A stretch of 64,000 nt of DNA, taken from CALJFL01 sp039964455. GTDB taxonomy: Bacteria > Pseudomonadota > Gammaproteobacteria > Pseudomonadales > Halieaceae. Below, piece by piece: positions 16,578-25,934 of this stretch. Within the stretch, counting starts at the first letter, position 1, and the number at the start of each line of letters is the position of its first letter. Made by a program: the position numbers and the translations under genes. The notes beneath the pieces are model-generated. The model did no database searches, was not told where the DNA came from, and worked only from the letters and a program-made list of their open reading frames with translations. The stretch is taken from positions 248,001 to 312,000 of the forward strand of contig JBDVXK010000015.1 in NCBI GenBank assembly GCA_039964455.1, in the 5' to 3' direction.

Positions 16578-18257
16578 ATGAACACAAGCCTCAGATATCT
16601 TCTGGCAATCTGTCTGCTTGGCTGTGCTGTAAGCACCACGGCGGCGCCCCGACTGGTACTTCAACTGACGGTTGACGGGCTACGGGCAGATTTCATCACC
16701 CGCTATGCTGATAACTTTGGACCCGGTGGATTCCGCTACTTACAGGATAATGGGATTGCCTTCAGCGACGCCCACTACCTTCACGCCAATACCGAAACAA
16801 TCGTAGGTCATACAACGCTGGCAACAGGCGCCACACCTGCTGTGCACGGCATGGTCGGTAACGTGTGGTACCACGCCGACAGTGGCGAACTGGGGTACAA
16901 CATTGAAGATGCATCGGCGCCTCTTATTGCAACGCGAGAAGAATCAAGCGCTGGCGCACAAGTAGATCCCGCCCAAAAGCGCGCCAGAACCTCTGGCAGG
17001 TCGCCTGCCGGGATTCTAGTGCCCACATTCAGTGACACCTTATCGATAGCCACCGCCGGCCAAGCCAAGGTTTTCGGCATCTCCGGCAAGGATCGAAGCG
17101 CTGTCGCCATGGCGGGCAAAAGCGGCATCGCCTATTGGTACTCCACCGATAACGGCGATTTTCAAAGTAGCCGGTACTATATGGAGCGCTATCCAGACTG
17201 GGTCACGTCATGGAACGGACAACGAAAAGCCGAAGCCTTCGGCGGCAAACAGTGGGAGCTAATGCATGACGTGGCCCGCTATACATTCGGTGAGCAGGAC
17301 GACCGGCCCTACGAAGTAGACCTGAAAGGCTACGGGCGAACCTTTCCACATAACTTCGGGCCGGCAGAACACCCGTTATTTTACACCCGGCTCTTGGTCA
17401 GCCCGGAAGGTGATCGCCTATTACTCGATTTTGCCAAATCGTTGATTCAATCGGAGAGTATAGGACAGGACGAGGTTACTGATTATCTCTCTGTCAGTTT
17501 CTCCGGCATTGATGCGGTCAATCATTTTTTTGGGCCATCCAGCCTGGAAAATGAAGATGCCATGCTGCAACTGGACCGCACCCTTGCCGCGTTGCTCGAA
17601 TATGTCGACGAGAAGGTTGGCCTCGACAACACCCTGATCGTACTCTCTGCCGATCACGGTATGGCCGAAATGCCAGAGTATGCCAGCGAGCTGGGTTACC
17701 CGGCAAAACGTCTGTATAGCGATGAGGTATTGGCGGTTGCAGGCTTGATCGCCAAAGACTTGTTCGGAACCGAAGATATCGTTCGTGATTTCTTCAGGCC
17801 CTATCTTTACCTGGATGCTGAGGTGATGAGCAAAAAGCGCCTGGACAGGCACAGTGTTGCTTCCGCAATCGCCGCAAAACTTGAGGAGCATCCCGGAATC
17901 AATGGTGCGCTTAGCAGCCACAATTTAGCGGCAGACCCTCTATCGGGTGCTGCTGCCGCCGTGCAGCATAATCAGCATTCATTACGCTCCGGTGACATCT
18001 ATGTTTTTCAGCAGCCTTACTGGTTTTTGTTCGACCGAGGCGCTGTGGCGGCCATGCACGGATCACCGTGGGCCTACGACACCCACGTTCCGATTATATT
18101 CGCTGGCCCCGGCATCGAGCCGGCAACGGTTAATCGCCGTGTTCACCCCATCGACGTGGCGCCCACGCTGTCGGCTCTGCTGCAAATACCCAGTCCGGCA
18201 GCTGCTCAGGGCAAGTCACTCACAGAGGTCATAGGAAACCAGCTTTCTAAGCGATAG
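16578..18257 (+). CDS. PafA-like secreted alkaline phosphatase
   Basis: Predicted exported phosphomonoesterase of the alkaline phosphatase superfamily, 559 residues from the ATG at 16578 (AAGGGA box upstream). A signal peptide covers about 1-22; Cys16 in LLGC is a weak lipobox, so it could be a lipoprotein. Metal-site residues are visible: Asp33 in LTVDGLRADF, the likely nucleophile Thr74 in NTETIVGHTTLATG, DAVNHFFG, SADHGMAEM and HGSPWAYDTHVP near the C-terminus. This layout is that of PafA-type phosphatases, which release phosphate from organic esters. Its position back to back with phoB supports a role in phosphate scavenging. Confidence 0.87.
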   Translation: MNTSLRYLLAICLLGCAVSTTAAPRLVLQLTVDGLRADFITRYADNFGPGGFRYLQDNGIAFSDAHYLHANTETIVGHTTLATGATPAVHGMVGNVWYHADSGELGYNIEDASAPLIATREESSAGAQVDPAQKRARTSGRSPAGILVPTFSDTLSIATAGQAKVFGISGKDRSAVAMAGKSGIAYWYSTDNGDFQSSRYYMERYPDWVTSWNGQRKAEAFGGKQWELMHDVARYTFGEQDDRPYEVDLKGYGRTFPHNFGPAEHPLFYTRLLVSPEGDRLLLDFAKSLIQSESIGQDEVTDYLSVSFSGIDAVNHFFGPSSLENEDAMLQLDRTLAALLEYVDEKVGLDNTLIVLSADHGMAEMPEYASELGYPAKRLYSDEVLAVAGLIAKDLFGTEDIVRDFFRPYLYLDAEVMSKKRLDRHSVASAIAAKLEEHPGINGALSSHNLAADPLSGAAAAVQHNQHSLRSGDIYVFQQPYWFLFDRGAVAAMHGSPWAYDTHVPIIFAGPGIEPATVNRRVHPIDVAPTLSALLQIPSPAAAQGKSLTEVIGNQLSKR

Positions 18258-18295
18258 TAGGCAGGTATCTGTCGCTGCAGATGATCTAATGGGCA

Positions 18296-18323
18296 GGCTT
18301 AAGGCTTAAGGCTTAAGGCTTAA
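18296..18323 (+). repeat. Heptamer tandem repeat GGCTTAA x4
   Basis: Four exact copies of the 7-base unit GGCTTAA run from 18296 to 18323, in the gap between the convergent phosphatase and KOR genes. Copy number of such short repeats can vary by slippage. Confidence 0.95.
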
Positions 18324-18324
18324 A

Positions 18325-18347
18325 GGGCGCCGGTAAGATCGGCGCCC
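18325..18347 (-). terminator. Stem-loop after the KOR operon
   Basis: Perfect 8-base arms GGGCGCCG / CGGCGCCC enclose a 7-base loop, 15 bases past the korB stop. On the minus strand TTTAAG follows, so it most likely ends the KOR transcript. On the plus strand no T-run follows. Confidence 0.58.
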
Positions 18348-18362
18348 GGAAAGAAACGGTCG

Positions 18363-19415
18363 CTAACGTAAGCTCGCGTTGATGTTTTGCAGCATTTTAT
18401 TACCCGGGCATAAATCGCCTTCAGACAGCGAATTAAGTGGACGACTGGAGGTTTCCAGAACCTCATGAAGCTCCCTGGAATCCTTATCCATATAGATTAG
18501 CCCGGTCAGTATCTCGCCCTTCACTCTGGCCTCTTCCAGCGCCAACATTGCCGACATCCGGTTAAAGGGATCAAGGTCGTCATCCAACTTGTGCAATCTC
18601 AGCACAGACCCATCGTGCAGAGTCACCTCATTACTGCTGCCTGCGTGATAGCTGGTGGTTATTTCCTCACGCATTGGCACGAAATCAACCGTTCCGGTTG
18701 CCTCAGAGTGGTCGCGCACAAACTCATAACTTTTGGTCGAACCAGGGTTATTGTTGAATGTCACACACGGGGAAACAACATCAATAAGCGCAAAACCACG
18801 ATGCGTCATCGCCGCCTTTATCAATGGCACCAATTGCTCTTTGTCGCCAGAGAAACTGCGCGCCACAAAGGTTGCGCCAAGCTGTAGCGCCAGCCCGGGA
18901 AGATCGATCGCGCCGAAGGGGTTGGGGTCTCCCTTCTTGCTGGCAGAACCCTCATCCGCTGTAGCTGAGTCCTGCCCCTTGGTCAGACCGTAACAGCCAT
19001 TGTTCATTACGATGTAAACCATATTGAGGTTACGGCGTACGGCGTGGGTAAATTGCCCCATGCCAATCGAGGCGGTATCACCATCACCAGACACACCCAG
19101 ATACAACAGATCCCTGTTGGCCATAGCAGCACCTGTCACAACAGATGGCATACGCCCGTGTACTGAGTTAAAACCGTGGGACTTACCCAAAAAGTACGTG
19201 GGCGCCTTGGACGAACAGCCTATCCCTGACAACTTCGCGATCTTATGCGGCGGAATAGAAAGCTCATGGCAGGCTTTAACAATAGAACCACTGATCGAGT
19301 CATGGCCACAGCCGGCACACAGGGTTGAAATAGACCCTTCGTAATCGGCCCGGGTATAGCCCAGCTCATTCTCTGGCAGACTGGGGTGACGGAATGCGGG
19401 TATCTGGTAACTCAT
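18363..19415 (-). CDS. korB: 2-oxoacid:ferredoxin oxidoreductase, beta subunit
   Basis: Thiamine-diphosphate subunit of a 2-oxoacid:ferredoxin oxidoreductase, probably for 2-oxoglutarate. The 350-residue protein has the TPP motif from GDGDTASIG (110-117) to NNGCYGLTKGQ (138-148). Cys33, Cys36, Cys67 and Cys217 match the four ligands of the single [4Fe-4S] cluster of the family. KOR is assigned over pyruvate oxidoreductase from the two-subunit layout with a fused gamma-alpha partner; substrate is not certain. Its ATG overlaps the korA stop by four bases. Confidence 0.9.
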   Translation of the reverse strand: MSYQIPAFRHPSLPENELGYTRADYEGSISTLCAGCGHDSISGSIVKACHELSIPPHKIAKLSGIGCSSKAPTYFLGKSHGFNSVHGRMPSVVTGAAMANRDLLYLGVSGDGDTASIGMGQFTHAVRRNLNMVYIVMNNGCYGLTKGQDSATADEGSASKKGDPNPFGAIDLPGLALQLGATFVARSFSGDKEQLVPLIKAAMTHRGFALIDVVSPCVTFNNNPGSTKSYEFVRDHSEATGTVDFVPMREEITTSYHAGSSNEVTLHDGSVLRLHKLDDDLDPFNRMSAMLALEEARVKGEILTGLIYMDKDSRELHEVLETSSRPLNSLSEGDLCPGNKMLQNINASLR

Positions 19416-21274
19416 GACTTGTCTCCTGCGCCGCTGGCAACTTTATCGCCATGTATGGGCGTTACATTATTGCCGGGCAGTAACTGCAATATCTGTTTGC
19501 GTATATTTCTTGCACTGATTGGCGTGCCATCGAAACACAACACCGATTTCAACTTGTCCGGGCCAAACTCGAATTCAGCCATGAGCAGTGTGCGCAGCTG
19601 AGCGTCACGATTCTGCTCAATGACAAACACAACATCATGAGTATCGATGTAGTCTTCCACTTCCTTGTTAAACGGAAATGCCCTGACTCGCATGGCGTCG
19701 AGATAAACGCCCTCCTCTGCCAGATAGTCAATCGCTTCGCGAGAAGACTCTTCACTGGTTCCAAAATAGAGAACGCCGATATCTGTCTCTTTCGCTGAGG
19801 GAATGATTTCAGGCTGCGGAACGTACTCCTTGATGGTCTCCCACTTGGCCATCAAGCGATGCATGTTTTTCTCATACTCCTCGCCTTTCTCGGTATACAC
19901 AGCATATTCGTCGCGGGATGTGCCGCGGGTGAAAAAGCTACCTTTCTCGGGGTGAGTACCAGGGACCGTGCGATAGCAGATGCCATCGCCATCAACATCC
20001 AGATAACGACCAAAGCGCTCCATCTCATCAAGCTGTTCAGCGTTGAGCACTTTTCCACGATCATAATTGCTGGCATCGTCCCACTGCAGTGGCTCGGACA
20101 TATTATCGTTCATGCCCAGATCAAGATCGGTCATGAGGATTATCGGTGTCTGCAAGCGCTCAGCGAGATCGAAAGACTGGGCACCAAAGTCAAAACACTC
20201 TTTAGGCGTAGAGGGAAACAACAACACTTGCTTGGTGTCACCATGAGAGGCATAGGCCGAAGACAATATGTCTGACTGCTGGGTTCGGGTGGGCATGCCC
20301 GTCGATGGCCCCGCCCGCTGCACGTCGTAAAGTACGGTGGGAATTTCGGCGAAATAGGCCAGGCCAAGGAACTCACTCATCAGAGAAACGCCGGGGCCGC
20401 TGGTGGCAGTGAATGCGCGAGCACCATTCCAGCTAGCGCCAATGACCATGCCGATTGCGGCCAATTCATCCTCCGCCTGCACAATGGCATAGTTACGCTG
20501 ACCGGTACCGGGATCGATACGCATGCGTTTAGCGTATTTCTCAAACGCATCCACCACCGATGTCGACGGTGTGATCGGATACCAGGCGGCAACAGTCGCA
20601 CCACCATAAATAGCACCAAGGCCCAGGGCAGTATTCCCATCCAGCAGTACCTTGTCACCCACCGCGTCAGCCGTCTTTACGCGAATACCCAGCGGGCATT
20701 CAAAGTTATCCTTGGCGTACTGATGGCCAAGCTCCAGCGCGTGTATGTTGGGAAGGATAAGTTTTTCCTTACCCTTGAACTGATCCCCTACCAGTGCAGT
20801 AAGCACCTTAAAGTCCATATCCAGCAAAGCTGCAAGCGCGCCTACATAAATAACGTTTTTGAAAAGCTGACGCTGGCGAGGGTCCTTGTATTGCTCATTA
20901 CAGATCCGGGTCAGCGGAAGACCAATAATATTGACATCGTTGCGAATCAATCGCAGATCAAGCGGCTTGGTATCATCGTAAATAAAGTACCCGCCCGGCA
21001 AGACTTCCTGAATGTCCTGAGGCATGCTCTGCGGGTTTACCGACAGAATGATATCTACGCCACCCCGCCTACCCAGGTAACCCTTCTCGCTGACGCGTAC
21101 CTCATACCAGGTGGGCAGACCCTGAATATTCGAGGGGAATATGTTCTTGGGGCTGACGGGCAAGCCCATGCGAAACAGCGCCTTGGCGAAAAGGTTATTG
21201 GCACTGGCAGAACCGGTGCCATTAACATTGGCAAACTTGATAACGAAGTCGTTAACTGATTCCAGTCGCTTCAT
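19412..21274 (-). CDS. korA: 2-oxoacid:ferredoxin oxidoreductase, fused gamma-alpha subunit
   Basis: Partner of KorB; binds substrate and CoA. The 620-residue protein begins with the gamma domain (about 1-190: VNGTGSASANNLFAKAL, YLGRRGGVDII), then the alpha core with WYPITPSTSVVDAFE, ATSGPGVSLMSEFLGLAYFAEIP and RAGPSTGMPTRTQQSD, and a C-terminal domain (about 500-600). The gamma-alpha fusion is standard for two-subunit KORs. It lies 2 bases after the flavoprotein stop and overlaps korB, so all three are one operon. Confidence 0.92.
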   Translation of the reverse strand: MKRLESVNDFVIKFANVNGTGSASANNLFAKALFRMGLPVSPKNIFPSNIQGLPTWYEVRVSEKGYLGRRGGVDIILSVNPQSMPQDIQEVLPGGYFIYDDTKPLDLRLIRNDVNIIGLPLTRICNEQYKDPRQRQLFKNVIYVGALAALLDMDFKVLTALVGDQFKGKEKLILPNIHALELGHQYAKDNFECPLGIRVKTADAVGDKVLLDGNTALGLGAIYGGATVAAWYPITPSTSVVDAFEKYAKRMRIDPGTGQRNYAIVQAEDELAAIGMVIGASWNGARAFTATSGPGVSLMSEFLGLAYFAEIPTVLYDVQRAGPSTGMPTRTQQSDILSSAYASHGDTKQVLLFPSTPKECFDFGAQSFDLAERLQTPIILMTDLDLGMNDNMSEPLQWDDASNYDRGKVLNAEQLDEMERFGRYLDVDGDGICYRTVPGTHPEKGSFFTRGTSRDEYAVYTEKGEEYEKNMHRLMAKWETIKEYVPQPEIIPSAKETDIGVLYFGTSEESSREAIDYLAEEGVYLDAMRVRAFPFNKEVEDYIDTHDVVFVIEQNRDAQLRTLLMAEFEFGPDKLKSVLCFDGTPISARNIRKQILQLLPGNNVTPIHGDKVASGAGDKS

Positions 21275-21276
21275 TG

Positions 21277-23064
21277 CTATTTTCCTGCCTTCGTTACGTT
21301 GTACAAAAATTTCTGCATGTCCCAGGCTGTGGTCGGGCAGCGTTCAGCGCAAAGCCCGCAGTGCAGGCAGACATCTTCGTCCTTGACCATTACACGTTTG
21401 GTGGGCAGGTCCTGCGACACGTAAAGGTCCTGCGCCAGATTGCTTGCGGGGGCAGTCAAGGTGGTGCGTAGCCTCTCTTCCTCCGCATTGGGTACAAAGG
21501 AGATGCAATCTGTGGGACAGATATCCACACAGGCGTCACATTCTATGCAGCGGATTTCTTCAAAGACGGTTTGCACATCGCAGTTCAGGCAACGCTCTGC
21601 CTCTTTGAAGCCAGTGCTCTGGTCAAACCCGAGCTCCACCTCCATCTTGCGATCTTTGAGTGTTTTCTCCAGCGGAGCCAGGGGCACAACATAGCGCTCA
21701 TCTGACTCTACGGCATTATCGTAACTCCACTCATGAACACCCATCTTCTGGCTGACAAGATTGGTGAATGGCGCTGGCCGCTTGGCCACTGATTCACCCT
21801 GGCAGAACAAATCTATGCTGATTGCAGCCTGGTGCCCGTGGGCAACAGCCGTGATGACATTCTCCGGACCAAAGGCGGCATCACCACCGAAAAACACTTT
21901 CGGGTTAGTGGACTGGAAAGTAGCCTCATCGACAATCGGCATATCCCACTTATCGAACTCAATGCCTTGATCTCTTTCTATCCACGGGAACGAGTTTTCC
22001 TGACCAATCGCCATCAGTACATCGTCAGCCTCCATGAAGACCAGGTCTTCGCCAGTTGGGACCAGGGAGCGATTACCCTCCTCGTCGTACTGGGCTTCTA
22101 CCTTCTCGAACATCATGCCCTTGAGCTTGCCGTCCTCAACTACAAATTCCTTGGGCGTGTGGTTGTCATAGATGGGAATGCCCTCATGCATGGCATCCTC
22201 TTTTTCCCAGGGTGATGCCTTCATATCAGCAAAGGGGCTACGCACTACCACTCGCACATCTTCACCACCCAGCCGTTTGGAAGTCCTACAGCAATCCATC
22301 GCGGTATTACCGCCGCCAAGTACCAGAACGCGCTTGCCAATCGACTCGGTATGCTCAAAGGCAACACTGGATAGCCAGTCAATACCAACATGCATATTGC
22401 TACCCGCTTCTTCCAGACCGGGCAAATTAAGGCCCTTACCGCGTGGCGCGCCGGTACCAACAAATACAGCGTCGTAATCCTTGGCGAGCATTTCCTTCAT
22501 GCTTTCGATCTGGATATCAAACTCAGTGACAACGCCCATATCGAGTATGTAATTGACCTCTTCGTCCAGCACTTCTATGGGTAGGCGGAACGAGGGGATC
22601 TGGCTGCGCATCATGCCGCCGCCGGCGAACTGATTATCATAAATGTCGATGCTATAGCCCAATGGCATCAAATCACGGGCTACCGTTAGCGACGCCGGGC
22701 CGGCGCCTATCAAGGCAATTTTCTTGCCGTTCTTTCGTCCGGGAATCGCAGGCATCCGGGACGCGACATTCTCCATGTCCTTATTGTCAGCTGCCACTCG
22801 CTTGAGACGACAAATGGCTACCGGCTCTTCATCATCACCCGCAAGACGGCCACGCCTGCATGCTGGCTCGCAGGGCCTGTCGCAGGTGCGACCAAGTACG
22901 CCAGGAAATACATTGGATTCCCAATTAACCATATAGGCATCGGAATAACGCTCTGCCGCAATCAGGCGAATGTACTCCGGCACCGGCGTATGCGCGGGGC
23001 AGGCATACTGACAGTCCACGACCTTATGAAAGTACTCGGGATTCTTGATATCTGTTGGTTTCAC
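21277..23064 (-). CDS. Fe-S FAD-dependent oxidoreductase (glutamate-synthase small-subunit type), KOR partner
   Basis: Predicted electron-transfer flavoprotein of 595 residues, started at a GTG. The N-terminal Cys-rich domain has Cys18, Cys22, Cys61, Cys65 and Cys69 (CDRPCEPACRRG), as in GltD-like proteins. FAD binds at IGAGPASL (119-126) and NAD(P) at LVLGGGNTAMDC. The C-terminus carries two ferredoxin-type clusters, Cys506-509-512-516 and Cys566-569-572-576. It heads the KOR operon, so it probably moves electrons from KorAB to NAD(P)+, or the reverse. Three-subunit 2-oxoglutarate:NADP+ oxidoreductases are known from Azoarcus evansii (from memory). It is not GltD: no large subunit is nearby. 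Confidence 0.83.
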   Translation of the reverse strand: MKPTDIKNPEYFHKVVDCQYACPAHTPVPEYIRLIAAERYSDAYMVNWESNVFPGVLGRTCDRPCEPACRRGRLAGDDEEPVAICRLKRVAADNKDMENVASRMPAIPGRKNGKKIALIGAGPASLTVARDLMPLGYSIDIYDNQFAGGGMMRSQIPSFRLPIEVLDEEVNYILDMGVVTEFDIQIESMKEMLAKDYDAVFVGTGAPRGKGLNLPGLEEAGSNMHVGIDWLSSVAFEHTESIGKRVLVLGGGNTAMDCCRTSKRLGGEDVRVVVRSPFADMKASPWEKEDAMHEGIPIYDNHTPKEFVVEDGKLKGMMFEKVEAQYDEEGNRSLVPTGEDLVFMEADDVLMAIGQENSFPWIERDQGIEFDKWDMPIVDEATFQSTNPKVFFGGDAAFGPENVITAVAHGHQAAISIDLFCQGESVAKRPAPFTNLVSQKMGVHEWSYDNAVESDERYVVPLAPLEKTLKDRKMEVELGFDQSTGFKEAERCLNCDVQTVFEEIRCIECDACVDICPTDCISFVPNAEEERLRTTLTAPASNLAQDLYVSQDLPTKRVMVKDEDVCLHCGLCAERCPTTAWDMQKFLYNVTKAGK

Positions 23065-23284
23065 GCTTTTGACCCATTTATTTATTGTTCAAAAATCATG
23101 TCAGCACCCGTTGCCGGGCACCGCTTGACTTTGCATTCGGACAAACGTAGAAATTGTGTCATAGCTGATTACGCATTACACCAGCAAACCGACTGAAATT
23201 GCGTTACTTTTCCGGAACTTCCCCCGTAATTTCTCAAGTGGTCAAGGAAGTTGAGCCAGCACATAAGCGGGTGCGTTCCTCTGG

Positions 23285-23890
23285 CTAAAACAATCCGAAA
23301 AACCAGCCATCGTCTTTAAGAGATTTCTCGCAACCGTTAAGTTGCGACTGATAAGTATTGGCTCGGCGATTCACTTTTTTTGCCACGTCGATTAGCCACT
23401 GCTTACTGCGGTAGCTGCCTCGATTATACCCGCCATGCCCTTCATGGTAGGCAAGATACAACCGGTAGGTATCTGTTTTGGCGATACCAGAACGCTTGTA
23501 GGATTGATGGTTATACCAGCCAATAAAGTCGATGGCGTCGCCGAAGTCATCCCGGTCAGCACCATAGCGGCCGGCGCTTTTTTTATAGCCTTTCCAGGTA
23601 GATCCCAAAGCCTGAGAATACCCATAGGAATCCGAGGGTCTTGGGCCGGGAATAAACCCGAATATCTTTTTGCGCGGCGGCTTTGCCTTGGCCTCGAATT
23701 TCGACTCCTGATGCATGATCGCCATCATCACAGGAATGGGGCTGCCCCACTCATCCCGTGAATCTGCGGCATCGTCGTACCACCCACCCTTTTCCTCAAA
23801 AATCGAGCAGACGTTGTTCACATCTTTTGGCTGGGAGGCCGTACAACCTCCCAGCGCCAGCAGCGCGAGCAACAGATAGATAATTCTCAT
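23285..23890 (-). CDS. Lytic-transglycosylase-like lipoprotein (SLT fold)
   Basis: Putative murein-cleaving lipoprotein of 201 residues. A lipobox LALGGC gives a lipid-anchored Cys16. Glu62 in MAIMHQESKFEAKA fits the catalytic Glu of SLT-type transglycosylases, followed by SYGYSQALGSTWKGY and later LAYHEGHGGYNRGSY. An outer-membrane or periplasmic location follows from the lipobox; Gly17 is absent and Thr17 follows the Cys, so no inner-membrane retention signal is seen. Its ATG overlaps the ligA stop by four bases, coupling it to a cytoplasmic DNA-repair gene. Confidence 0.85.
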   Translation of the reverse strand: MRIIYLLLALLALGGCTASQPKDVNNVCSIFEEKGGWYDDAADSRDEWGSPIPVMMAIMHQESKFEAKAKPPRKKIFGFIPGPRPSDSYGYSQALGSTWKGYKKSAGRYGADRDDFGDAIDFIGWYNHQSYKRSGIAKTDTYRLYLAYHEGHGGYNRGSYRSKQWLIDVAKKVNRRANTYQSQLNGCEKSLKDDGWFFGLF

Positions 23891-25920
23891 GACTCAATCC
23901 CGTGATCGGATAGAAGCGCAAGGAGCGCAGCCTCATCAATAACATCGACACCGTGCTCCTCAGCCTTGCTGAGTTTTGATCCGGCCCCAGGACCAGCCAC
24001 CAGGCACGTCGTCTTGGCCGAAACGCTGCCAGCCACTTTCGCGCCCAACCCTTGCAGATGCGCTTTGGCTTCATCCCGCCCCATGCTTTCCAGCTTGCCA
24101 GTCACCACCCAGGTCTGACCGATTAACGGCTGCTCTGCTTGCGCTACTCGCTCCAGGTCAGGCCAGTGCACCCCGGACTCACGTAAGGCCGCTACCACTG
24201 CAAGGCTGGCTTGCGAATCGAAGAACTGTCGCAAATGGTCGGCGACTACCGGGCCCACATCCGGCACCTCTAACAAAGAGGCTTCCGAGGCCTCCACAAG
24301 TGCCTCCCAACTACCAAAGTGACGAGCCAGGCTTAGCGCCGTTGCCTCCCCCACCTCGCGTATACCCAATCCAAAGATAAAGCGCGGCAGTGTTGTAGCG
24401 CGGCTCTTGTCCAGTGAGGCTAAAAGGTTGTCGACGGATTTTTCGCCCATACGCTCAAGCGCAAGAAGCTGTTCTGATTGCAGGACATACAAGCCGGCCA
24501 CATTGTCCACCAGGCCCTCATCGACAAGTTGATCGACCAGCTTGTCGCCCAGGCCTTCAATATCCATGGCGCGACGGGAGACAAAATGTCGAATCGCTGC
24601 TTTTTGCTGAGCGGCACAGACCAGGCCACCCATGCAGCGCATCACTGCCTCATCGTCCTCTCGCTCCACTTCGGAGTCACAGACCGGGCACCGAGTCGGA
24701 AAGACTATCTCCGCCGCATCATCTGGTCGGCGCGACTGCACTACCGACACTAACTGCGGAATTACGTCGCCCGCCCGGCGAACAACAACGGTATCCCCAA
24801 CCCTGACCGCCAGCCGTTCTATCTCGTCCTTGTTGTGCAGGGTCGCATTACTGACCGTTACACCACCAACGAACACAGGCTCCAGCCTGGCCACCGGAGT
24901 AATGGCGCCGGTCCTGCCCACCTGAAACTCGACTGCCAACAGCCGGGTCATTTCTTCCTGTGCGGGAAATTTACGCGCGATAGCCCAGCGCGGAGCGCGG
25001 GATACAAACCCCAGCAGCGCCTGCTGCGCCAAATCATTTACTTTGAATACGATGCCATCAATGTCGTAGGGCAGCTCGTCACGCTTTGTCGCCAGCTGGT
25101 CATAATAGGCGTTACAACCATCAACGCCGGACACGACGCGAGATTCCGGGTTGATTCTAAGACCCCAGCTATGCAACTGATCCAATACCTGGGCGTGCTT
25201 ACCCGGCAGCTCTCCACCCTCAACGCGACCTACGCTGTAGCAGCACATTTCCAGCGGTCGCTGTGCGGTCAGCCTGGCATCCAATTGCCGCAAACTGCCG
25301 GCTGCAGCGTTTCTGGGGTTAACGAATGTTTTATCCCCTGCGGCACGGGCCCGATCATTCAGTGCGTCAAAGCCCTTCTTCGGCATATAGATTTCACCAC
25401 GCACCTCCAGCACAGGCGGAAAACCAGCGCCGCGCAATTTAAGCGGTATCGAAGGGATAGTGCGTACGTTTTGGGTAATATCTTCGCCCGTTGCACCATC
25501 ACCCCGCGTGGCACCCCGGCTCAGTACGCCATCAAGGTACAAAAGACTGACAGCAATGCCATCCAGCTTGGGCTCGCAGGCATATTCCAGCGTGCCGCTT
25601 TCATCACCCAGGCGATCAAGCAACCGACGATTGAAGTCAGTCATATCATCAGCGCTGAAGGCATTATCAAGGGAGAGCATGGGAACTTCGTGGCGCACCT
25701 GTTGAAATTGCGCCAGTGGTTGAGCGCCCACACGCTGGGTGGGTGAGTCAGAACGAATCAGCTCAGGGTTTCCCGCCTCCAGCGATTGCAGTTCGCGAAG
25801 GCAACGGTCGTATTCCGCGTCGGGAACACTGGGGTCATCAAGAACGTAGTAGCGGTAATTCCAATCATCGAGTTGCTCACGCAGCTTCGCCGCGGCGGAC
25901 TCAATTTCGGGGGATGACAT
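23887..25920 (-). CDS. ligA: NAD-dependent DNA ligase
   Basis: Seals nicks in DNA during replication and repair using NAD+. The 677-residue length is typical. Order: Ia domain with YYVLDDPSVPDAEYD (25-38), adenylation domain with Lys118 in CEPKLDGIAVS, OB fold, Zn finger CPVCDSEVEREDD to MRCMGGLVC, helix-hairpin-helix region, and a C-terminal BRCT domain (about 595-675). It follows zipA by 14 bases in the smc-zipA-ligA order also seen in pseudomonads. Confidence 0.98.
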   Translation of the reverse strand: MSSPEIESAAAKLREQLDDWNYRYYVLDDPSVPDAEYDRCLRELQSLEAGNPELIRSDSPTQRVGAQPLAQFQQVRHEVPMLSLDNAFSADDMTDFNRRLLDRLGDESGTLEYACEPKLDGIAVSLLYLDGVLSRGATRGDGATGEDITQNVRTIPSIPLKLRGAGFPPVLEVRGEIYMPKKGFDALNDRARAAGDKTFVNPRNAAAGSLRQLDARLTAQRPLEMCCYSVGRVEGGELPGKHAQVLDQLHSWGLRINPESRVVSGVDGCNAYYDQLATKRDELPYDIDGIVFKVNDLAQQALLGFVSRAPRWAIARKFPAQEEMTRLLAVEFQVGRTGAITPVARLEPVFVGGVTVSNATLHNKDEIERLAVRVGDTVVVRRAGDVIPQLVSVVQSRRPDDAAEIVFPTRCPVCDSEVEREDDEAVMRCMGGLVCAAQQKAAIRHFVSRRAMDIEGLGDKLVDQLVDEGLVDNVAGLYVLQSEQLLALERMGEKSVDNLLASLDKSRATTLPRFIFGLGIREVGEATALSLARHFGSWEALVEASEASLLEVPDVGPVVADHLRQFFDSQASLAVVAALRESGVHWPDLERVAQAEQPLIGQTWVVTGKLESMGRDEAKAHLQGLGAKVAGSVSAKTTCLVAGPGAGSKLSKAEEHGVDVIDEAALLALLSDHGIES

Positions 25921-25934
25921 TTAAACGGAGGGTC

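Noticed and set aside
18296..18323. CRISPR or attachment site
   Set aside because: The repeat unit is only 7 bases, there are no spacers and no cas or integrase gene is near.
21277..23064. Glutamate synthase small subunit (gltD)
   Set aside because: No large subunit adjoins it, it has two extra ferredoxin motifs, and it is operonic with korA/korB.
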